6,077 bases of DNA from Pseudomonas sp. UBA5782. GTDB taxonomy: Bacteria > Pseudomonadota > Gammaproteobacteria > Pseudomonadales > Pseudomonadaceae. Both the position numbers and the translations under genes were made by a program. Below the pieces are notes generated by a model that worked only from the letters and a program-made list of their open reading frames with translations, searched no databases and was not told the origin of the DNA. The DNA is taken from NCBI GenBank assembly GCA_002418465.1, contig DIEE01000156.1:306-6382 (forward strand), in the 5' to 3' direction. Position 1 is the stretch's first letter. Every line of letters begins with the position of its first letter. Positions 1-5,364 of this stretch are shown in pieces.

Positions 1-1
1 G

Positions 2-688
2 CTGGAGAATGCCCTCGGCGAGCTGGTCGCGGTCGGCCTGGTGAATGCCGACAGTTTCGCCGGGCTGCGCGCGCTGCTGATGCCGGCGGCGAAACGCCAG
101 CCGCGGGGTGGGCGGCGAGGGCGCGGTGGTTCGCTGATCGGCGGTATGGCGGATGCCGGGCGCTGGTCGCTGGTGCGCCGCGCGCCTGCGCTGGAGGTGA
201 CGGAAAATCCCGCGAGACGCCGCCCGCAGACCGATCCGCAGGCTCTGGAACACATCGCCATGACCATGCTGCGGCGCTACGGCGTGGTGTTCTGGCGGCT
301 GCTCGACCGCGAAGCGGACTGGCTGCCGCCGTGGCGCGAGCTGTTGCGCGTCTATCACCGGCTGGAGGCACGCGGCGACATTCGTGGCGGGCGTTTCGTC
401 GCCGGGCTCGCCGGCGAGCAGTTCGCCCTGCCGGAAGCGGTGGGCCTGCTGCGCGAAGTGCGCAAACGCCCGCGTGATGGCAGTTTGATCAGCGTGTCCG
501 CCAGCGACCCGCTGAACCTGGTGGGCAGCCTTTTGCCGGGCGCCAAGGTCCCGGCTATTGCCGGTAATCGTGTCTTGTATCAGGATGGCGCCCCCGCGGG
601 CGCATTGCTCGCCGGCAAACCTGTATTCTGGGTTGAACTCGACGCAGGGAATGCGCAGCAGCTTCGTCACTGCCTGATCCACGGCTGA
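2..688 (+). CDS. lhr: Lhr-type ATP-dependent DNA helicase, C-terminal part (5' end outside window)
   Basis: The reading frame is open from the left edge and ends in TGA at 686-688, leaving 228 residues of a much larger protein. The fragment begins with a segment like the Lhr family's 'LvxxGlvt.DsfapLRaL' stretch (here ELVAVGLVNADSFAGLRALL). It continues through a helical part (HIAMTMLRRYGVVFWRLL) and ends with the family-typical tail ISVSASDPLNLVGSLLPG followed by a short beta-rich end (VPAIAGNRVLYQDGAPAGALL). Full-length Lhr proteins are about 1,400-1,550 residues: an N-terminal superfamily 2 helicase core plus a long C-terminal region of winged-helix-like modules, linked to DNA repair. Only the C-terminal region is visible, so the helicase motifs cannot be checked. 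The GTG at 41 is internal, not a start. Assignment rests on remembered family sequence features; I am fairly sure of the family, less sure of the exact subtype. Confidence 0.85.
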   Translation: MENALGELVAVGLVNADSFAGLRALLMPAAKRQPRGGRRGRGGSLIGGMADAGRWSLVRRAPALEVTENPARRRPQTDPQALEHIAMTMLRRYGVVFWRLLDREADWLPPWRELLRVYHRLEARGDIRGGRFVAGLAGEQFALPEAVGLLREVRKRPRDGSLISVSASDPLNLVGSLLPGAKVPAIAGNRVLYQDGAPAGALLAGKPVFWVELDAGNAQQLRHCLIHG

Positions 689-698
689 TCCAATCGAT

Positions 699-715
699 GC
701 CGAGCGCCGCTCGGC
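699..715 (+). terminator. 7-bp stem-loop just after lhr, weak terminator candidate
   Basis: GCCGAGC (699-705) pairs perfectly with GCTCGGC (709-715) across a 3-nt loop. The hairpin starts 10 nt after the lhr stop codon. It is followed by TTCCCGT, with only two Ts, so it lacks the U-tract of a good intrinsic terminator. It may slow or partly end lhr transcription, stabilise the lhr 3' end, or be incidental. No convincing promoter for bphO can be picked out in the 61-nt gap. Confidence 0.35.
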
Positions 716-749
716 TTCCCGTAACACTGCTTTGTCTGGCCCGAGGGAT

Positions 750-1355
750 ATGCCCGCAACGACCGAAATCGAACAACCCACGCCATCCCCGTTGGCCGCC
801 CTGCGCCTGGCCACGCAGGCCCAGCACGCCGCGCTGGACCAGGCGCTGCCGCTGCAGCACGCCGACTTCGGTCGCACCGAATACCTCAACTACATCGCCC
901 GCGTATCCGGTTGGCTGAAGCCGCTGGAGGCTACGCTGTGGTCGTCGCCCTGGCCGGCGTTGGCGGATGCGCCACAGCGCGCCGGCAAGTTCGCCTGGAT
1001 CGAGGCGGACCTGCTCGAAGGCGGCTGGAGCCGCGCCCAGGTCGATGGCGTGCCGCTCTGCCCATACGTGCCGCAGGCCAGCGACCCGGCGCGCCGTTTC
1101 GGCATCGCCTATGTGCTGGAAGGCTCGACGCTTGGCTCGAGCTTCCTGCGGCGTCGCCTGCAGCCACGCCTGGCGCCGCTCTCGCTGCACTGGCTGGCAG
1201 GCTACGGCGACGCCACCGGCGCGCTGTGGAAAGCCTTCATCCGCCGCCTCGATGAGGAACTAGCGGACGAGACGCAGGTCGCCGCGGCCTGCGACTCCGC
1301 CCGCCAGGCGTTCGAGTCGTTCAACCGCTGGGTCGTGAGGGGGGAATCCGCATGA
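750..1355 (+). CDS. bphO: BphO-type heme oxygenase, makes biliverdin for the phytochrome
   Basis: This 201-residue protein is predicted to cleave heme to biliverdin, iron and CO, supplying the bilin chromophore of BphP encoded directly downstream. The proximal heme ligand is probably His26 in ATQAQHAALD, and the distal-helix glycine motif is LEGSTLGSS (residues 123-131, Gly125 and Gly129). Length matches the roughly 200 residues of P. aeruginosa BphO. I chose the ATG at 750 because GAGGG lies at 743-747, although the 2-3 nt spacing is tight. A TTG 18 nt upstream (732) is in frame but has no visible ribosome binding site. The stop codon overlaps the bphP start in ATGA (1352-1355), so the two are translationally coupled. 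In P. aeruginosa BphO gives biliverdin IX-alpha, unlike the iron-acquisition oxygenase PigA; this is inferred here from similarity and context. Confidence 0.93.
   Translation: MPATTEIEQPTPSPLAALRLATQAQHAALDQALPLQHADFGRTEYLNYIARVSGWLKPLEATLWSSPWPALADAPQRAGKFAWIEADLLEGGWSRAQVDGVPLCPYVPQASDPARRFGIAYVLEGSTLGSSFLRRRLQPRLAPLSLHWLAGYGDATGALWKAFIRRLDEELADETQVAAACDSARQAFESFNRWVVRGESA
1313..1328. repeat. 16-nt exact repeat, copy 1 (inside bphO)
   Basis: CGAGTCGTTCAACCGC near the 3' end of bphO, encoding part of ESFNRW, is repeated exactly and in the same orientation at 3983-3998 in the gap upstream of amrZ. No function is known to me. It could be chance, although a 16-nt identity is unusual in a window of this size. 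Confidence 0.5.
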
Positions 1356-3499
1356 GCGAAGCGGTGACACTGGCGCCCTGCGAGGACGAGCCGATCCACA
1401 TTCCCGCGGCGATCCAGCCGCACGGCGCGCTGATCGCCTTCGACCGTCAGGGCCTGGTGCTCAGCGCCAGCGAGAACACCACGGAGTTGCTCGGCCTGAC
1501 GCCGCTCCCCGACCAGCCGTTGCAGCAGGTCGGCCTGCCGCGCGGCGTGCGCGAAGTGCTGGAGGAAGGGCTGCGCAGCGACGAGCCGTGGATGAACGTG
1601 CTGGAGGCGAGCTTCTGCGGCGCGCTGTTCGACGTCATCGCGCACGCCCACAAGGGCATCCTCTACCTCGAATTCGAACGTCGCGACGCCGAGCTGACCA
1701 ACCTGTCGCTCGGTGCGCACAACATCTACCGCCTGGTCAGCCAGTTGCAGCACCAGCAGGACATCCCGCTGATGCTCGAAAGCCTGGTGGAAAGCATCCG
1801 CGCCTTCTCCGGCTATGACCGGGTGATGGCCTACCGCTTCAAGCCGGACCTCTCCGGCGAGGTGGTGGCCGAGGCGCGCCGCGAGGGGCTGGTCAGCTAC
1901 GTCGGCCAGCATTATCCGGCGTCGGACATTCCGGCCCAGGCGCGACGGCTGTTCATCGAGAACCCGACGCGGCTGATCGCCGATATCGCCTATCGGCCGG
2001 TGCGCCTGCTGCCGTCGACCTGTCCCGACGGCACGCCCTTCGACCTCAGCCACAGCCACCTGCGCAGCGTGTCGCCGATCCACTGCGAATACCTGAACAA
2101 CATGGGCGTGCGCGCCTCGATGAGCATTTCCATCGTGGTCGGCGACCAGCTGTGGGGCATGTTCGCCTGCCATCACATGGAGCCCAAGGTGCTGCCGTAC
2201 CCGATCCGGCTGTCGTTCCAGGTGCTCTCGCAGGTGTGCAGCGCGGTGGTCGCACGGCTGGAAGCGCAGATCGCCGCCGAACAGGTGCGCAAGGCTGCCA
2301 ACCTGCAGCTGCAACTGGCCAGGCAGGCGCGTGACTCCGAAGACCTGATCGCCGCGTTGACCAAGGGCTCCGCGGATATTGGCCAGTTGTTCGATTGCTC
2401 GGGCGTGGTGGTGATGCTCGGTGGGCGGGTGGATGCCGGCGACAATCCCGAACTCGCCGACTTCGCCGTGCGCATCGTCGCCTCGCTGGAGGCCGACCCG
2501 GAACTCGATCTGTACCATACCGAACGCTGCGATGGATCTTTCACCGATTCCCGCGGCGTGACCTTCTGTGGCGTGCTGGCGATCCGGTTTCATCGCCAGG
2601 AGTCGGGCTGGCTGCTCTGGCTGCGTCAACCGCAGTCGCAAACCATCACCTGGGCCGGCAAGCCGGAGAAGATCGAGCACGTGGGCCCTTCCGGCGCGCG
2701 GCTGACGCCACGCGGCTCCTTCGAGGCCTGGGAGGAGGTGGTGGGCGATCTCGCCTGCGCCTGGTCCGCGGCGGAACTGTCCATCGCCGAAAAGCTGCGC
2801 GGCGAACTGGTGGAAATCTGCCTGAACCGGGCGGCGGAAATCGACCACATGCGCCAGCGCCTGATCGCCGTGCTCGGCCACGACCTGCGCAACCCGCTGC
2901 AATCGATCTCCATGGCTGCCTCGATGCTGTCTTCCAGCGACACCCGCAGCGCCGAACTGCGCAAGCACATCACCTATTCCAGCGGGCGCATGGAGCGACT
3001 GATCAGCCAGATTCTGGAGATGAGCCGCCTGCAGGCCGGCCTCGGGCTGGCGATGCGCACGCGGGACGTCGATCTCTCGGCACTGGTCGCCGACAGCGTC
3101 CGGGAAATGCTCATGGCCTTTCCCGGCATGCCGCTGAGCTGCGAGATCGAGCCGGACCTGCACGCACTGATCGACCCGGATCGCTACGCCCAGGTGGTTT
3201 CCAACCTGCTCAGTAACGCGCGCCACCACGGCAAGCCGGGGCGACCGGTGCAGCTGCGGCTCAAGCGCGAGGGCGACGCCATCGAACTGACGGTGCGCAA
3301 CGAGACCGGCTCGATCGCGCCGGATGACCTGTCGCAGCTTTTCAGTCCGTTCAAGAACGCGTCGGGTTCGTTGCAGAACAAGGGCGGGCTGGGTATCGGA
3401 CTGTACATCAGCCAGGCCATCGCCCAGGCGCACCAGGGCAGCATCGAGGTCGACTACAAGGACGGCGTGATCGTCTTCACGGCGCGGGTACCGGGTTGA
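1352..3499 (+). CDS. bphP: Bacteriophytochrome histidine kinase BphP (PAS-GAF-PHY-HisKA-HATPase)
   Basis: This is a 715-residue red/far-red light-sensing kinase, predicted to be cytosolic (no membrane segments). The biliverdin-binding cysteine is Cys10 (APCEDEPIHIP), followed by the PAS domain (about 15-115). The GAF domain (about 130-305) holds PASDIP (189-194, Asp192), His244 in SPIHCEYLNNMG and the CHH at 273-275. The PHY domain (about 320-490) carries the tongue motif PRGSF (453-457). The kinase has the H-box LGHDLRNPL with phosphoacceptor His510, N-box NLLSNA (618-623) and G2 box GLGIGL (679-684). The G1 region reads VRNETGSI rather than the classical DxGxG, which as I recall is also so in P. 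aeruginosa BphP. There is no receiver domain, so the partner is separate. In P. aeruginosa that partner is AlgB, which is not in this window. A ribosome binding site GAGGGGGGA lies upstream of the ATG. The protein lacks the short extra tail of the 728-residue P. aeruginosa homologue. Confidence 0.96.
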   Translation: MSEAVTLAPCEDEPIHIPAAIQPHGALIAFDRQGLVLSASENTTELLGLTPLPDQPLQQVGLPRGVREVLEEGLRSDEPWMNVLEASFCGALFDVIAHAHKGILYLEFERRDAELTNLSLGAHNIYRLVSQLQHQQDIPLMLESLVESIRAFSGYDRVMAYRFKPDLSGEVVAEARREGLVSYVGQHYPASDIPAQARRLFIENPTRLIADIAYRPVRLLPSTCPDGTPFDLSHSHLRSVSPIHCEYLNNMGVRASMSISIVVGDQLWGMFACHHMEPKVLPYPIRLSFQVLSQVCSAVVARLEAQIAAEQVRKAANLQLQLARQARDSEDLIAALTKGSADIGQLFDCSGVVVMLGGRVDAGDNPELADFAVRIVASLEADPELDLYHTERCDGSFTDSRGVTFCGVLAIRFHRQESGWLLWLRQPQSQTITWAGKPEKIEHVGPSGARLTPRGSFEAWEEVVGDLACAWSAAELSIAEKLRGELVEICLNRAAEIDHMRQRLIAVLGHDLRNPLQSISMAASMLSSSDTRSAELRKHITYSSGRMERLISQILEMSRLQAGLGLAMRTRDVDLSALVADSVREMLMAFPGMPLSCEIEPDLHALIDPDRYAQVVSNLLSNARHHGKPGRPVQLRLKREGDAIELTVRNETGSIAPDDLSQLFSPFKNASGSLQNKGGLGIGLYISQAIAQAHQGSIEVDYKDGVIVFTARVPG

Positions 3500-3526
3500 T
3501 CGAGGCCTGCGAAAAATCCAGGGCAT

Positions 3527-3560
3527 AAAAAAAGCCGGCGTCAGCCGGCTTTTTCGTTTT
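3527..3560. terminator. Bidirectional Rho-independent terminator between bphP and amrZ
   Basis: GCCGGC (3534-3539) and GCCGGC (3544-3549) form a stem with a GTCA loop. The stem extends by five A:T pairs to 11 bp (3529-3539 with 3544-3554). Seven As on the left (3527-3533) and five Ts, then a further TTTT, on the right give a U-tract in either direction. It sits 27 nt after the bphP stop and 16 nt after the amrZ stop (leftward), so it can serve both convergent transcripts. Confidence 0.93.
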
Positions 3561-3576
3561 GCGGTACACGGACGGA

Positions 3577-3903
3577 TCAGGCCTCTTCGTTGGCCATTTC
3601 CGCGTCGTGGGCGATCAGGGCGACCAGTGCGGTCTGCTGGCGTCCGGACAACTGGCGGAAGCGCTGCAGCAGTTCACGTTCGTGCAAGGAGAGCTCGGGG
3701 CTGTCCAGGCGCATGGTCAGATCATCACTCAGCGAACCTTCTTGAATCAGGCTCTGCTCGAGACGGGCGATGATCTCGGAATTCATGCTGCGGTGATGGT
3801 TGCGGGCGACGTCGGCAATTCGCTCACGCATTCCGTCCGGCAGGCGGACGACGAATTTGTCAGCTGTACGACTGGAATAAATAGCCTGTTTCATAGGGCG
3901 CAT
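3577..3903 (-). CDS. amrZ: AmrZ, ribbon-helix-helix regulator of alginate, motility and c-di-GMP genes
   Basis: This 108-residue protein matches P. aeruginosa AmrZ (AlgZ) almost throughout as I recall it, including length. A flexible N-terminus is followed by the DNA-reading beta strand KFVVRLP. Lys16, Val18 and Arg20 correspond to the known contact residues Lys18, Val20 and Arg22, with numbering shifted by a two-residue N-terminal deletion. Two helices follow (GMRERIADVARNHHRSMNSE and IIARLEQSLIQEG). The C-terminal part (about 64-108, DSPELSLHERELLQRFRQ) corresponds to the tetramerisation domain. In P. aeruginosa AmrZ activates alginate and twitching genes, represses fleQ and flagellar synthesis and its own gene, and controls c-di-GMP enzymes. 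The start at 3903 gives MRPMKQA; an in-frame ATG three codons in (3892-3894) is possible. Neither start has a strong Shine-Dalgarno sequence. It is convergent with bphP and divergent from phnN. Confidence 0.95.
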   Translation of the reverse strand: MRPMKQAIYSSRTADKFVVRLPDGMRERIADVARNHHRSMNSEIIARLEQSLIQEGSLSDDLTMRLDSPELSLHERELLQRFRQLSGRQQTALVALIAHDAEMANEEA

Positions 3904-3929
3904 ACATTAGAGACCGGTTAGTTCAAGAA

Positions 3930-3941
3930 GGCAGTACTGGC
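3930..3941. promoter_or_regulatory. Second AmrZ-like half-site near the amrZ start
   Basis: GGCAGTACTGGC contains the octamer GTACTGGC (3934-3941), which recurs on the other strand at 4091-4098 within the stronger operator candidate. The centre CAGTACTG is a perfect 8-bp palindrome. On the minus strand the adjoining GACCATTGTGCC loosely resembles the GGCCATTACC-type AmrZ site that I recall. It lies about 30 nt before the amrZ ATG, inside the probable leader. A role as a second autoregulatory site is inference. Confidence 0.35.
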
Positions 3942-3982
3942 ACAATGGTCAGGAGTATCCACCGGTTGGACCTCCATAAATG

Positions 3983-3998
3983 CGAGTCGTTCAACCGC
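3983..3998. repeat. 16-nt exact repeat, copy 2 (upstream of amrZ)
   Basis: CGAGTCGTTCAACCGC is identical to 1313-1328 in bphO and in the same orientation. The match stops on both sides (TG before it here, TT there; C after it here, T there). Function unknown. Confidence 0.5.
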
Positions 3999-4045
3999 CA
4001 TCGCAAAGTGTACTGCATACCGACGAAGCCATGCATAACGTTTCG

Positions 4046-4073
4046 TTGACGCCAATTATGCGTCATTTATTTT
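4046..4073 (+). promoter_or_regulatory. Possible sigma-70-type promoter facing phnN
   Basis: TTGACG (4046-4051, five of six to TTGACA) is followed after 16 nt by TATTTT (4068-4073, four of six to TATAAT). It would give a leader of about 135 nt before phnN. A lone TATATT at 4178-4183 is closer to the gene but has no matching -35 box. Weak evidence. Confidence 0.3.
4047..4065. repeat. Inverted repeat TGACGC-N7-GCGTCA, operator candidate
   Basis: TGACGC (4047-4052) and GCGTCA (4060-4065) are perfect inverted copies around an AT-rich 7-nt centre, CAATTAT. The spacing and 19-bp span suit a dimeric regulator binding one face of the helix. The repeat overlaps the possible -35 box of the phnN promoter and lies in the probable amrZ leader. 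The regulator is unknown. Confidence 0.4.
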
Positions 4074-4078
4074 CAATG

Positions 4079-4097
4079 TACAGGCTTTTTGCCAGTA
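4079..4097. promoter_or_regulatory. Probable AmrZ autoregulatory operator
   Basis: TACAGGCTTTTTGCCAGTA is an interrupted palindrome, TACnGGC-N5-GCCnGTA. Read on the amrZ strand it contains ACTGGCAAAAAGCCTGTA, which closely resembles the amrZ1 operator of the P. aeruginosa AmrZ-DNA crystal structure as I remember it (ACTGGCAAAA core followed by a GCC half). AmrZ is known to repress its own gene. The site lies just downstream of the possible AlgU-type -10 box, at the expected transcription start. Confidence 0.55.
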
Positions 4098-4100
4098 CCT

Positions 4101-4128
4101 TTCAAAAATACGTGCCATTAGGCGTTCC
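4101..4128 (-). promoter_or_regulatory. Possible AlgU (sigma-22/RpoE-type) promoter of amrZ
   Basis: On the minus strand GGAACGC (4128-4122) is followed after 15 nt by TTTGAA (4106-4101), a partial match to the GGAACTT / TCTGA pattern of sigma-E-type promoters. In P. aeruginosa amrZ transcription depends on AlgT/AlgU and has a long leader. A start near 4094 would give a leader of about 190 nt and would fall inside the AmrZ operator candidate. Both boxes deviate from consensus, so this is tentative. Confidence 0.35.
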
Positions 4129-4216
4129 AGATTCGCGTGCTTGGCGATCGCTTCGGCGTCGGCGGCGCCGCGCGGGTTATATTCCCCGGCTTGAGCAGGC
4201 GGGACATGAGGATTCG

Positions 4217-4789
4217 ATGGCAGGCAGACTGATTTATCTGATGGGTCCTTCCGGTTCCGGAAAGGACAGTCTGCTCGATGCCATGCGCGAGCCCTGGCAG
4301 GCTCGCGGCGGGCGGATCGCGCGGCGGGTGATCACCCGTTCGGCCGAGGCGGTGGGCGAGGAGGCGCACGCGGTCACTCCCGAGCGCTTCGCCCGGCTGG
4401 AGGCGCAGGGCGCGTTCGCCATGAGTTGGCGAGCGAACGGGTTGGCCTACGGCATTCCCCGCGAACTGGACGACTGGCTCGAAGCCGGGCAGAACGTGCT
4501 GGTCAACGGTTCGCGCGGTTACCTTCCCCGGGCTCGCCAGCGTTACCCGCAGATGCTGGCGATCCTGCTCAGCGTTCGTCCCGAGGTGTTGCGCCAGCGC
4601 CTGCTGGCGCGCGGCCGTGAAACCCCGGAGGAAATCCAGCAGCGCCTGGCGCGCAGCCTGGAGCTGCAGGCCGGTTTCGACGAAGGGCAGGGCGAGGTGC
4701 TGCTGCTCGACAACTCCGCCGCGCTGGCGCAGACCCTCGAACGCCTGCTCGGCCTGATCGGCGAGCCACGCCCGCAGACGCGCAGCTAG
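4217..4789 (+). CDS. phnN: PhnN, ribose 1,5-bisphosphate phosphokinase (PRPP-forming)
   Basis: This 190-residue P-loop kinase is predicted to phosphorylate ribose 1,5-bisphosphate with ATP to give 5-phosphoribosyl diphosphate (PRPP), the last step feeding C-P lyase products into nucleotide metabolism and an alternative PRPP source. The Walker A loop is GPSGSGKDSLL (residues 10-20, Lys16). The guanylate-kinase-like fold shows in RVITRSAEAVGEEAHAVT (37-54), FAMSWRANGLAYGIP (67-81) and VLVNGSRGYLP (94-104). Length matches the roughly 185 residues of E. coli PhnN. The ATG at 4217 is chosen because TGAGGA (4207-4212) lies just upstream and the protein then begins directly at the beta strand before the P-loop; the upstream in-frame extension is non-coding. 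No other phn gene is adjacent, so it may act independently of phosphonate breakdown here. Confidence 0.92.
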   Translation: MAGRLIYLMGPSGSGKDSLLDAMREPWQARGGRIARRVITRSAEAVGEEAHAVTPERFARLEAQGAFAMSWRANGLAYGIPRELDDWLEAGQNVLVNGSRGYLPRARQRYPQMLAILLSVRPEVLRQRLLARGRETPEEIQQRLARSLELQAGFDEGQGEVLLLDNSAALAQTLERLLGLIGEPRPQTRS

Positions 4790-4793
4790 GCGC

Positions 4794-5261
4794 TCAATCC
4801 AGCGGCAGCTCGGTGGTGCGTTTGACTTCGCTCATGGCGATGTTCGAATGCGCCTCCTGCACGTGCGGCAGGCGCAGCAGCTGGTCGCGCAGAAAGCGCT
4901 CGTAGGCGTCGATGTCGCGCGCCACCACCTTGAGCAGATAGTCCGAGCTGCCGGCCATGGTGTGGCACTCCAGCACCTCGGGGTAGCCGACGATGGCCTG
5001 CTCGAATTCAGCCAGGTTGTTGCGGCCGTGGGCCGAGAGCTTGATGTTGACGAACACCGTCATGCTCAGGCCCAGCAGCCTGGGGTTGAGCAGGGCGACC
5101 TTACGTTCGATCAGCCCTTCTTCCTGCATGCGATGGATGCGCCGCCAGCACGGCGATTGCGACAGCTCGACCCGCTCGGCGATCTGCGCGGCGGAGAGGT
5201 CGGCGTCGTGCTGCAGCAGGCGGAGAATTCTGCGGTCGATGCCGCTCAGCGAAACCTGCAT
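4794..5261 (-). CDS. Lrp/AsnC-family transcriptional regulator, divergent from the indolepyruvate oxidoreductase
   Basis: This 155-residue protein has the family's two-part build. The N-terminal winged helix-turn-helix (about 5-55) includes LSAAQIAERVELSQSPCWRRIHRMQEEGLI, and the C-terminal RAM ligand-binding domain (about 65-150) includes the glycine turn MAGSSDYLLKV (102-112). SPCWRRI with Cys38, and the ending KRTTELPL, resemble the DecR/YbaO branch as well as general amino-acid catabolism regulators such as BkdR; I cannot choose a symbol. The start at 5261 is supported by AAGGAAA (minus strand) 6 nt upstream of the ATG. It is transcribed away from the ior gene across a 143-nt gap, the usual arrangement for a local regulator, so an aromatic or other amino acid effector is a reasonable inference. 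Its stop lies 4 nt from the phnN stop, with no visible terminator between them. Confidence 0.92.
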   Translation of the reverse strand: MQVSLSGIDRRILRLLQHDADLSAAQIAERVELSQSPCWRRIHRMQEEGLIERKVALLNPRLLGLSMTVFVNIKLSAHGRNNLAEFEQAIVGYPEVLECHTMAGSSDYLLKVVARDIDAYERFLRDQLLRLPHVQEAHSNIAMSEVKRTTELPLD

Positions 5262-5270
5262 GTTCGTTTC

Positions 5271-5282
5271 CTTATTCTTGTT
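5271..5282 (-). promoter_or_regulatory. A-rich CA-type (Hfq/Crc) motif at the lrp ribosome binding site
   Basis: On the minus strand the lrp leader reads AACAAGAATAAG, then GAAACGAAC and the ATG. This is four A-R-N triplets (AAC AAG AAT AAG) ending in the Shine-Dalgarno AAGGA. In Pseudomonas such AAnAAnAA sequences at the start region are targets of Hfq with Crc, which block translation when preferred carbon sources are present. The same 12 nt occur at the divergent ior start. Confidence 0.5.
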
Positions 5283-5309
5283 ATGGGCGCAAGGATCATG
5301 CGCAGTATC

Positions 5310-5320
5310 GGCATTTTGCC
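5310..5320. promoter_or_regulatory. GGCA-TTT-TGCC palindrome, possible Lrp-type operator
   Basis: GGCATTTTGCC is a perfect 4-bp-arm palindrome with a T-rich centre in the lrp-ior gap. A similar palindrome lies 55 bp away at 5365-5376. Lrp-family regulators often bind several helically phased sites with AT-rich centres. The regulator assignment is inferred from position only. Confidence 0.3.
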
Positions 5321-5364
5321 CTTCATTCAGGAAGAAAAAGCCGGTACTCCTCGGTCATATTCTA

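Larger units (their letters stand above)
3904..4216. other. 313-nt regulatory gap between divergent amrZ and phnN
   Basis: This stretch is visibly richer in A and T than the flanking genes and I see no gene in it. An open frame in phase with phnN (from an ATG at 3980) is only an upstream extension with no ribosome binding site and no recognisable domain. The gap holds AmrZ-operator-like sequences, a possible AlgU-type promoter for amrZ, a 6-bp-arm inverted repeat, a possible promoter for phnN, a 16-nt repeat shared with bphO, and two ACCGGTT copies (3913-3919 and 3961-3967). Its length fits the long untranslated leader reported for amrZ in P. aeruginosa. Confidence 0.7.

Noticed and set aside
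722..728. TAACACT as a -10 box for bphO
   Set aside because: No -35 match at a workable distance and too close to the start codon for confidence; not listed as a promoter.
732..749. TTG start for bphO six codons upstream
   Set aside because: In frame but without a Shine-Dalgarno; the ATG at 750 has GAGGG directly upstream and gives the family length with His26 in register.
555..1190. Minus-strand open frame over the lhr end and bphO
   Set aside because: Antisense shadow crossing two plus-strand genes and the gap between them; composition biased, no domain.
1202..3526. A 774-codon open frame on the minus strand covering all of bphP
   Set aside because: It lies opposite a clear phytochrome kinase in GC-rich DNA, where antisense frames stay open by codon bias. 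Its translation is rich in Arg, His, Gln and Ala with no recognisable domain, and it runs into the terminator.
4144..4151. GCGATCGC palindrome upstream of phnN
   Set aside because: An 8-bp GC-rich palindrome is expected by chance in such DNA and no partner copy is seen.
3980..4216. N-terminal extension of phnN from an ATG at 3980
   Set aside because: No ribosome binding site precedes it, the sequence is AT-rich with no PhnN-like content, and the ATG at 4217 has a good Shine-Dalgarno and gives the family's normal length.
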